Assembly (NCBI GenBank): GCA_025934475.1
Contig: JAICXZ010000295.1
Location: forward strand, 1 to 5,211
DNA: 5,211 nucleotides
DNA from: Mucilaginibacter sp.
GTDB lineage: Bacteria; Bacteroidota; Bacteroidia; Sphingobacteriales; Sphingobacteriaceae
Direction of reading: 5' to 3'
This document shows, in pieces, positions 1-4,905 of this stretch (position 1 is the stretch's first letter; the number at the start of each line of letters is the position of its first letter). A program made the position numbers and the translations under genes. The notes below the pieces were generated by a model, which saw only the letters and a program-made list of their open reading frames with translations, had not been told where the DNA came from and did not search any database.

Positions 1-60
1 GTTGTAAAGTTGAAATGTTTTAAAGCCGTGCACTTGCCTGCCGCACGTTGTAAAGTTGAA
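1..60. repeat. 14-bp direct repeat with octamer-like units
   Basis: The word GTTGTAAAGTTGAA occurs exactly at 1-14 and again at 47-60, a spacing of 46 bp. The first copy runs on as an 8-bp degenerate tandem: GTTGTAAA (1-8), GTTGAAAT (9-16), GTTTTAAA (17-24). The two copies are separated by a GC-richer stretch (25-46) containing TTGCCTGCCGCAC. The repeat may continue to the left of the window, so its full size is unknown. It is probably one member of a dispersed intergenic repeat class; that part is inference, as only this locus is visible. Confidence 0.6.
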
Positions 61-86
61 CCAAGATAGCTATGGAAGGACACGGG

Positions 87-116
87 TCACCAGTTAACTG
101 ATCACTGGTTAACTCA
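87..116. repeat. 15-bp imperfect tandem duplication
   Basis: Two adjacent 15-bp units (87-101 and 102-116) share TCAC..GTTAACT and agree at 12 of 15 positions. The first contains the perfect 10-bp palindrome CAGTTAACTG (91-100). It joins directly onto the octamer array that follows. The palindrome could in principle bind a dimeric regulator, but the tandem arrangement and repeat-rich surroundings make a decayed simple repeat more likely. Confidence 0.5.
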
Positions 117-150
117 TTCGCACATCTGCACATTCGCATATCCGCACATT
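115..150. repeat. Degenerate octamer tandem array, 4.5 units
   Basis: In-register 8-bp units start at 115, 123, 131 and 139, with a half unit at 147. The units are CATTCGCA, CATCTGCA, CATTCGCA and TATCCGCA, giving a consensus CAT(T/C)(C/T)GCA. The array ends only 18 bp before the prfB start codon and supplies the sequence where the -33 element of the prfB promoter should lie. Function unknown. Confidence 0.65.
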
Positions 151-164
151 AAAATCTATATTTG
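133..164 (+). promoter_or_regulatory. Putative prfB promoter, Bacteroidota type
   Basis: TATATTTG at 157-164 matches the Bacteroidota -7 consensus TAnnTTTG at every fixed position. TTCG at 133-136, 20 bp upstream, is a 3-of-4 match to the -33 element TTTG. By the usual geometry transcription would begin around 167-170, essentially at the prfB ATG (169), so the message would be leaderless or nearly so. The -7 match is directly visible; the start-site position is inferred. Confidence 0.5.
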
Positions 165-168
165 CCGC

Positions 169-1258
169 ATGACTAAGGAACAGATCCAGGACTTGAGGGA
201 TAGAACAACTTCCCTGAGGAGGCATCTTTGACATCGATAATAAACTCGATGCGCTGCAAAAAGAACAGGAAATAACCGTAGGTCCCAGTTTCTGGGATCA
301 GCCTAAGGAAGCCGAGAAGGTGCTGGCTTCTATAAAAACCAAAAAAGTTTGGACAGATGCATACCAGGAAGTTGTTTCGAAAGTGGACGACGCCGGGGTG
401 ATGTTTGATTTCTACCAGGGAGGGGACGCTAGCGAAACCGAGATGAAGGAACAGTTCGACACAGCCTTGACGGCCGTTGAAGAATTGGAGTTCAAAAATA
501 TGCTCTCGGCCGAAGAGGATCAGTTGAATGCTGTATTGCAGATCACTGCAGGCGCCGGCGGTACCGAAAGCTGCGATTGGGCCGGCATGCTCATGCGTAT
601 GTACATTATGTGGGGCGAAAAGAACGGCTATAAGGTTACCGAACAGGATTTCCAGGAAGGTGATGTAGCTGGTGTTAAAACGGTAACCCTCCAATTTGAA
701 GGCGACTTTGCTTACGGCTACCTGAAAGGGGAGAACGGGGTGCACCGCCTGGTGCGTATATCGCCGTTTGATGCCAATGCCAAGCGTCACACTTCTTTTG
801 CTTCGGTTTATGTTTACCCTTTGGTCGACGATACCATCGAAATAGAAGTAAACCCCGCAGATATCGAGTTCGAGACTTTCCGTTCGGGTGGTGCAGGTGG
901 TCAGAATGTGAATAAGGTGGAGACCGCAGTGCGCTTGTACCACAAACCATCGGGTATCATTATCAAGAACCAGGAATCGCGCTCGCAATTACAGAACAAG
1001 GAAAACGCTATCCGTTTGCTTAAGTCGCAGTTGTATGAGATCGAAATGCGCAAACGCATGGAAACCACTAATGCGATCGAGGGCAACAAGAAAAAGATAG
1101 AATGGGGGTCGCAGATCAGGAACTATGTGCTTCATCCATATAAACTGGTGAAGGATCTGCGTACCGATTACGAAACCTCAAATGCACAGGCAGTGCTGGA
1201 CGGTGATCTGAACGATTTCCTGAAAGCTTACCTGATGGAATTTGGCGGTTCGAAGTAA
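169..1258 (+). CDS. prfB: Peptide chain release factor 2, programmed +1 frameshift
   Basis: RF2 recognises UGA and UAA stop codons in the ribosomal A site and triggers hydrolysis of peptidyl-tRNA. Translation starts at ATG 169 (MTKEQIQDL...), reads 20 codons to CTT (226-228), meets in-frame TGA (229-231), and continues by skipping T229 so that GAC (230-232) is decoded; the second frame ends at TAA 1256-1258. The product is 362 residues, close to the 365 of E. coli RF2. The stop-recognition tripeptide SPF is at residues 198-200, within [11 protein letters not shown], and the catalytic GGQ is at 243-245, within [10 protein letters not shown]; its Gln is the known PrmC methylation target. The residue equivalent to E. 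coli position 246 is Ser, as in many bacteria. SPF rather than PxT separates it from RF1. An annotation starting at ATG 320 would lose part of the N-terminal helical domain. Regulation is autogenous through the frameshift. No Shine-Dalgarno sequence precedes the start. Confidence 0.96.
217..232 (+). promoter_or_regulatory. prfB programmed +1 frameshift signal
   Basis: The signal comprises AGGAGG (217-222), a 3-nt spacer CAT, the slippery codon CTT (226-228) and TGA followed by C (229-232). This is the same arrangement and spacing as E. coli prfB (AGGGGG, 3 nt, CUU UGA C). In the characterised system the Shine-Dalgarno-like block pairs with 16S rRNA close to the P site, strains the complex and promotes slippage of tRNA-Leu from CUU to UUU. 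The C after TGA makes termination poor. When RF2 is scarce the TGA is decoded slowly and the shift prevails. Confidence 0.95.
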
Positions 1259-1271
1259 TAGGCTATCTTTA
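1241..1271 (+). promoter_or_regulatory. Putative promoter of the esterase gene
   Basis: TTTG at 1241-1244 lies 19 bp before TATCTTTA at 1264-1271, which differs from TAnnTTTG only in the last base. Transcription would start near 1275 and give a leader of about 30 nt before ATG 1306. The -33 element lies inside the last codons of prfB. Co-transcription from prfB across the 47-bp gap is the alternative; no convincing terminator separates the two genes. Confidence 0.4.
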
Positions 1272-1305
1272 TCGGCATCGGCCACGGCTTAAATCCGAAT
1301 CAATT

Positions 1306-2208
1306 ATGAAAAACTTCAAATCGTTATTGTCTTTAATTATGCTTATCTCATTAACGGCGTGCGCGCAGGAGCATCCCATCAAGCTTTATCCAGATGGAGT
1401 GCCCAACTCAAAACCCGCGCCGGCCGATTATGCTGAGAAGATAAACGGCGATTGGATTACAGATGTTACTGATCCGGTTATTACCCCTTATTTGCCTGAA
1501 AAAGGCAAAGCCAATGGCACCGCTATCTTAATCTTCCCGGGTGGAAGCTACGCTGGATTAGCATCAAAGCATGAAGGTTCGGACGTAGCACTCGAGTTCA
1601 ACAAAATTGGCGTCACCGCTTTTGTTGTAAAATATCGCCTGCCAAGCGACGCCATCATGGTGGACAAAACGATAGGCCCGCTTCAGGACGCGCAACGAGC
1701 CATCCAATTGGTGCGCGAAAGGGCTGCCGACTGGGGCATTAACCCGCATCACATCGGTATCATCGGCTTTTCCGCAGGCGGGCACCTGGCATCGACCCTG
1801 GATACACATTATCAAAAGGCACTGATCGACAATAAAAATAATACCAGCCTGCGTCCTGATTTTGCTATACTGGTATACCCGGTTATTAGCTTCGGACCTG
1901 TAGCACACGTTGGCTCGCGCGAGAACCTAATCGGTAAAAATCCTTCGCCGGCGTTGCTTGAACTTTACTCCAACGAAAAACAAATAACAACTGATACGCC
2001 GCCAACCTTCCTGGTTCATGCGACGGATGATGACGCAGTGCCGGTACAGAACTCCGTTTTATTTTACGAAGGACTGGTTAAAAATAAAGTAAAAGCCGAG
2101 ATGCATATCTTCCAGGCGGGAGGTCACGGATTTGGTCTCGAAAACTCCAAAAGCAAAGAACATTGGTTCGATTGGGCCGCGAGCTGGCTTAGCCAAAACG
2201 GCTTTTGA
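1306..2208 (+). CDS. Lipoprotein alpha/beta hydrolase, carbohydrate-esterase-like
   Basis: This is a 300-residue predicted esterase of the Aes/BD-FAE-like alpha/beta hydrolase type, probably removing acetyl or other acyl groups from plant polysaccharide fragments. The N-terminus is a lipoprotein signal: a Lys-containing start, a hydrophobic stretch 7-16, and lipobox LTAC with Cys19 as the lipidation site. The residues after Cys (AQEH) are not a clear Bacteroidota surface-export signal, so periplasmic or surface placement is open. The likely oxyanion loop is FPGGSY (77-82). The nucleophile elbow is GFSAGGH (154-160) with Ser156. The catalytic Asp is probably Asp242 in HATDDDAVPV, and the His is His274 in GGHGFGL, so a complete triad is present. 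The N-terminal LYPDGVPNSK recalls Bacteroidota acetylxylan-esterase-like proteins. No SusC/SusD or glycoside hydrolase gene is beside it, so the substrate is unresolved; a peptidase or general carboxylesterase role cannot be excluded. Confidence 0.85.
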   Translation: MKNFKSLLSLIMLISLTACAQEHPIKLYPDGVPNSKPAPADYAEKINGDWITDVTDPVITPYLPEKGKANGTAILIFPGGSYAGLASKHEGSDVALEFNKIGVTAFVVKYRLPSDAIMVDKTIGPLQDAQRAIQLVRERAADWGINPHHIGIIGFSAGGHLASTLDTHYQKALIDNKNNTSLRPDFAILVYPVISFGPVAHVGSRENLIGKNPSPALLELYSNEKQITTDTPPTFLVHATDDDAVPVQNSVLFYEGLVKNKVKAEMHIFQAGGHGFGLENSKSKEHWFDWAASWLSQNGF

Positions 2209-2209
2209 T

Positions 2210-2247
2210 CACAGATTTAAGCTGATTCATCGAATTGCACAGATTTA
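2210..2247. repeat. CACAGATTTA direct repeat after the esterase stop
   Basis: CACAGATTTA occurs at 2210-2219 and 2238-2247, a period of 28 bp, starting two bases after the esterase stop codon. A near-identical word, CACTGATTTA, occurs 12 bases after the kinase stop (3944-3953). This suggests a repeat family associated with gene ends rather than chance. It has no visible coding role. Confidence 0.5.
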
Positions 2248-2254
2248 GGCGAAA

Positions 2255-2296
2255 CTATGGTCTATGGACCATCGACCATGGACAATCGACCTTAGG
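2255..2296. repeat. Heptamer satellite A, about six degenerate units
   Basis: Consecutive 7-bp units start at 2255, 2262, 2269, 2276, 2283 and 2290 without register slips. Examples are CTATGGA (2262-2268), CCATCGA (2269-2275) and CCATGGA (2276-2282); the last unit, CCTTAGG, is the most diverged. The consensus is approximately C(C/T)AT(G/C)GA. The core CCATGG is self-complementary, and ATGGTC (2257-2262) can pair with GACCAT (2267-2272) around a 4-nt loop, so the array can fold in DNA or RNA. Function unknown. Confidence 0.7.
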
Positions 2297-2301
2297 CACA
2301 A

Positions 2302-2336
2302 CTAATCTCTAACCTCCAGTCTCTAATCTCTATCCT
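2302..2336. repeat. Heptamer satellite B, five degenerate units
   Basis: Five in-register 7-bp units start at 2302, 2309, 2316, 2323 and 2330. They include CTAATCT (2302-2308, repeated exactly at 2323-2329) and CTAACCT (2309-2315); the consensus is CTA(A)(T/C)CT. It follows satellite A after only 5 bp and has the same period but a different sequence. One strand is pyrimidine-rich. It ends about 20 bp before the putative kinase promoter. Confidence 0.7.
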
Positions 2337-2357
2337 TAACCATTCGTTAACTTTTGC

Positions 2358-2388
2358 TTTGTTTTGCGAATAGTTTTTTACTAATTTG
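2358..2388 (+). promoter_or_regulatory. Putative promoter of the histidine kinase gene
   Basis: TTTG (2358-2361) is followed after 20 bp by TAATTTG (2382-2388), which resembles TAnnTTTG with one spacer base missing. It sits in a T-rich stretch. Transcription starting near 2392 would leave a leader of roughly 55 nt, pyrimidine-rich and without a Shine-Dalgarno sequence, before ATG 2448. The imperfect -7 element limits confidence. Confidence 0.4.
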
Positions 2389-2447
2389 CGGCTTTACTCA
2401 AGTTCTTCCCCGGAGCTTTTAGCCCTGTTTTCCCCATTTTTCAGCTT

Positions 2448-3932
2448 ATGAAGCATGAAAATCGTGATTTTTTAGCCGATAGTGATCGCATTAAACAAAT
2501 ATATGCTGGTCCCAATATAGCCGACGAAAGTATTAGGGCACTGATTGCTTATGCACCGGCAGCGATGGCTGTTTTCAGGGGCAGGGAATGTATCATTGAC
2601 TTTGTTAACGAAAAAGTGCTTCAGATATGGCAAAAGCCGCACGAGGAAGTGCTGAATAAGCCTCTTTTTGAAGTAATGCCAGAACTTGCCGGGCAGGGGC
2701 TGGAGGAGATATTTGAGCATATTTATGCTACAGGCGAGAAATTTACAGCAGACGAATTCCCGGTCAAATTTTTAAGGGATGGGAAACCTATTATTGACTA
2801 TCGCAATTTCGTTTATGAGCCCTTGCGGGATAAGAATAATGAGATATATGCTATCGCTTCGATTGGTATAGATGTAACCGGCCAGGTGAAGGCACGACAG
2901 AAAGTTGAGGAGGCAGAGGAGCGCGCTCGCCTGGCTGTGGAAGCAACAGATATAGGTACGGTTGATATCAATTTGGTCGATAACACGGCAATCGCGTCGC
3001 CACGGTTTACCGAAATAGCAGGTGTGCCAAATGAAAAGGGCTACTTTACTTTTCTTACCCGGCTTCATCCGGAAGACAGACCGATAAGAGATGAAGCCTT
3101 TAGAAATGCCTTGTTGTATGGAAAGTTGTTTTACGAGGCGCGTATCATCACCGATGATGGCATACGCTGGATACGCGGCATGGGGCAAACTTACTATAAT
3201 GAGGGCGGCTCACCTGTGAGAATGCTGGGTACCATAGCAGATATCACCGATCAAAGGGTATTGCAGCAGCAGAAGGATGAATTCATTAGTTTGGCCAGTC
3301 ATGAACTAAAAACTCCGTTAACCAGCCTCAAGGCGTATATACAATTACTACAGCGGGCAAAAGATGGCCAAAGGATACCGCGCGAATTCGTTGACAACAG
3401 CATTAAACAAATTGGGCGGCTCGAAAAGCTGATAGCTGATCTGCTCGACGTTTCCAAAATATCCAGCGGGAAGCTTACTTATAATATGGAGACGATAGAT
3501 TTCAGCATCCTGCTTCGCGAAACTATCAGAAGTCTCCAATTGACTGTGCCGACCCACTGGTTCGTTTTACAGGGCAATCCCAGCGTTATGCTAGCCGGAG
3601 ATAGGTATCGCCTGGAGCAGGTATTGTCGAACTATTTGATGAATGCGGTGAAATATTCGCCTAACAGCAATAATGTCATCATCAATTCTGAGATACAAAG
3701 AAACGAGCTGGTTGTTTCGGTGCAGGATTTTGGTGTTGGCATCACTCCAGAACATTTGCCAAAACTTTTCGACCGCTTTTACCGAATCGAAAATACTTCA
3801 AAAACTTTTGAGGGGTTGGGCTTGGGACTCTATGTTTCGTCCGAAATCATCAAAAGGCATCATGGCAGGTTCTGGACCGAAAGCGAGCCTGGCAAAGGGT
3901 CTACGTTTTATTTTTCATTGCCGATAGCGTAG
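2448..3932 (+). CDS. Soluble PAS-PAS sensor histidine kinase
   Basis: A 494-residue two-component kinase that should autophosphorylate on His and pass phosphate to a response regulator. No hydrophobic membrane segment is visible, so it is probably cytoplasmic. The order is: PAS 1 (about 31-145, beginning AYAPAAMAVFRG), a charged helical linker (about 146-162), PAS 2 of the PAS_3 type (about 160-270, with LHPEDRPIRDEAF and ending GTIADITDQR), HisKA (about 275-340) and HATPase_c (about 385-494). The H box is SHELKTPLTS with His285, and the ExxT motif (Glu286, Thr289) linked to phosphatase activity is present. The N box has Asn395 and Asn399, G1 is DFGVG (427-431), the F box includes Phe441 and Phe444, and G2 is GLGLGL (456-461). 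All catalytic elements are intact. There is no receiver domain and no response regulator gene in the window, so it is an orphan here. The PAS ligand cannot be predicted; no haem or flavin signature is obvious. Confidence 0.93.
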   Translation: MKHENRDFLADSDRIKQIYAGPNIADESIRALIAYAPAAMAVFRGRECIIDFVNEKVLQIWQKPHEEVLNKPLFEVMPELAGQGLEEIFEHIYATGEKFTADEFPVKFLRDGKPIIDYRNFVYEPLRDKNNEIYAIASIGIDVTGQVKARQKVEEAEERARLAVEATDIGTVDINLVDNTAIASPRFTEIAGVPNEKGYFTFLTRLHPEDRPIRDEAFRNALLYGKLFYEARIITDDGIRWIRGMGQTYYNEGGSPVRMLGTIADITDQRVLQQQKDEFISLASHELKTPLTSLKAYIQLLQRAKDGQRIPREFVDNSIKQIGRLEKLIADLLDVSKISSGKLTYNMETIDFSILLRETIRSLQLTVPTHWFVLQGNPSVMLAGDRYRLEQVLSNYLMNAVKYSPNSNNVIINSEIQRNELVVSVQDFGVGITPEHLPKLFDRFYRIENTSKTFEGLGLGLYVSSEIIKRHHGRFWTESEPGKGSTFYFSLPIA

Positions 3933-3938
3933 AGCATC

Positions 3939-3973
3939 GATTCCACTGATTTACGAAGGAGATTACACCGATT
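3939..3973. repeat. GATTnCACnGATT direct repeat after the kinase stop
   Basis: GATTCCACTGATT (3939-3951) and GATTACACCGATT (3961-3973) agree at 11 of 13 positions with a period of 22 bp. The first copy overlaps CACTGATTTA (3944-3953), which is one base different from the CACAGATTTA pair that follows the esterase stop. It lies in the 74-bp convergent gap between the kinase and the SirB1-like gene. Confidence 0.5.
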
Positions 3974-3976
3974 GTT

Positions 3977-4019
3977 CTTGCTATCAACCGTCGAGCAAGC
4001 TGATCGCTAGCTAACGATC
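3977..4019. terminator. Possible structured 3' region between convergent genes
   Basis: Two inverted repeats lie where the convergent genes end. CTTGCT (3977-3982) pairs with AGCAAG (3994-3999) around an 11-nt loop. An 18-bp near-palindrome (4002-4019, arms GATCG and CGATC, one internal mismatch) overlaps the last codons and stop of the SirB1-like gene. Neither has a following U-tract, so they are not classical intrinsic terminators; a bidirectional end-forming role is suggested only by position. Confidence 0.25.
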
Positions 4020-4864
4020 TCCAAGAGTTGATTCAATTCCGCTACTTTCTCTGCCGACCCTAAATTCTCATAAGCGCTAATCAAATTCCGCAATATGCGC
4101 CGTATGATATCCGCATTGCCACAAGGCTCATAAAATTGCTTTTCTGCGCGTAGATTGAGTTTTTTCAAAAACATGTCCACATCACGACGGCCGAAGATGA
4201 TGCCACGGTTGAAGGCATTAATATAAAACAAAATGCCACCTTCAAATTCGGTTTCGCGGCTTTCGTCAACATACGCCAGGATAAAGTGCTGAGGCAGGTT
4301 TACGCCGTAAACGGGTATATCGAGTTTTTGGGCGATGATAGAATAAATGATAGCCAGGGAGATTTGGTTACCCTTTTTTGTTTCCAGCACCTGGCTCAGG
4401 TAGCTGTTTTGCGGATCCTGGTGATTGGTAGTATTGCCTGTGAACCCATGAATATTGTAAAAAACGTGATTGATCATCTTAATCTGTTCTGCCGGACTGG
4501 CATCATAGATCATCTGCAACCATACATCGCGTTTGATGTCCTCAATCTGGTTGATCACTTTTTGTTCATCCAGGTCGGGATACTGGTATTTGTTGATAGT
4601 GAGAACGCCTTGCAGCAGGTCGAACGAGCCCCCCTGGTACCACAATTTTAGTTCTTCCTTTACAATGTTGAATTGTATCTCGTGCACCAAATTTGCGATA
4701 CGCTCCTGCAATATAGGATCAAATGCTTTTTCAAATGCCGATTCGAGGAATTCGATAGCTTCTTCGCCGTACGAGAATATCTTGTCGTGGATATGATCGA
4801 ATATTTCCTTGTCGGGGTCGTCGAGAAGTTTTATAAGAGAATAGATCTCGCTAGGGTCAATCAT
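4007..4864 (-). CDS. SirB1/transglutaminase-like family protein
   Basis: A 285-residue protein with no signal peptide or membrane segment, read from ATG at 4864-4862 to TAG at 4009-4007. The N-terminal 100 or so residues are predominantly charged and probably helical. The middle carries the SirB1 / Transglut_core2 hallmark: ETKKGNQISLAIIYSI (161-176), LDIPVYGVNLPQHFILAY (181-198) and FYINAFNRG (213-221). The C-terminal part (about 250-283) is helical and resembles the short repeat tail of this family. In true transglutaminases this fold carries Cys-His-Asp. Here the Cys region is GNQISLA (165-171) with no Cys, the His may be His193, and the Asp position appears to be Asn216 (INAFN where the family usually has DPFN). 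The only cysteine is Cys248, outside the core. A transamidating enzyme is therefore unlikely, and the role of this family is poorly defined. It diverges from the methyltransferase gene across a 41-bp gap. Confidence 0.85.
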   Translation of the reverse strand: MIDPSEIYSLIKLLDDPDKEIFDHIHDKIFSYGEEAIEFLESAFEKAFDPILQERIANLVHEIQFNIVKEELKLWYQGGSFDLLQGVLTINKYQYPDLDEQKVINQIEDIKRDVWLQMIYDASPAEQIKMINHVFYNIHGFTGNTTNHQDPQNSYLSQVLETKKGNQISLAIIYSIIAQKLDIPVYGVNLPQHFILAYVDESRETEFEGGILFYINAFNRGIIFGRRDVDMFLKKLNLRAEKQFYEPCGNADIIRRILRNLISAYENLGSAEKVAELNQLLEIVS

Positions 4865-4885
4865 CTAAATACTAAAATACTAAAC
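4865..4885. repeat. Short CTAAATA-type tandem in the divergent gap
   Basis: CTAAATA (4865-4871), CTAAAATA (4872-4879) and CTAAAC (4880-4885) form a 7-8-bp tandem directly before the SirB1-like start codon, on the minus-strand side of the gap. It occupies half of the 41-bp divergent region and would form the leader or core promoter of the SirB1-like gene. No good minus-strand TAnnTTTG element is seen. Confidence 0.45.
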
Positions 4886-4892
4886 CTTTGTA

Positions 4893-4900
4893 TAATTTTA
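4893..4900 (+). promoter_or_regulatory. Possible -7 element of the methyltransferase gene
   Basis: TAATTTTA differs from TAnnTTTG only in the last base and ends 5 bp before ATG 4906. No TTTG is found at the expected -33 distance. If used, transcription would begin near 4904, again giving an almost leaderless message as proposed for prfB. Support is weak because AT-rich gaps often contain such words. Confidence 0.25.
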
Positions 4901-4905
4901 CGGCC

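Noticed and set aside
1..66. Open frame in frame 1 that could be the tail of an upstream gene
   Set aside because: It spans only 22 codons, is made mostly of the direct repeat, and its translation shows no recognisable protein.
229..231. In-frame TGA in prfB, suggesting a pseudogene or sequencing error
   Set aside because: The AGGAGG, spacer, CTT TGA C context is the known programmed frameshift signal, and the protein continues as full-length RF2 in the +1 frame.
320..322. ATG 320 as the start of prfB
   Set aside because: RF2-like sequence continues upstream through the frameshift to ATG 169; starting at 320 would remove about 50 residues of domain 1.
173..988. A 271-codon open frame on the minus strand
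   Set aside because: It lies entirely antisense to prfB, has no recognisable domain, and its composition is what the complement of a well-conserved gene gives.
2191..2206. AGCC/GGCT hairpin followed by TTTT at the esterase end as an intrinsic terminator
   Set aside because: The stem is only 4 bp and lies within coding sequence, too weak to support as a terminator.
2210..2336. CRISPR-like array in the gap before the kinase
   Set aside because: Units are 7 bp and contiguous, with no spacers of constant length and no cas genes; this is a degenerate satellite, not CRISPR.
2772..3188. Minus-strand open frame of 138 codons inside the kinase gene
   Set aside because: It is antisense to intact PAS domain coding sequence and resembles no family.
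4286..4651. Plus-strand open frame of 121 codons
   Set aside because: It is the complement of the SirB1-like coding region, which has clear family motifs on the minus strand.
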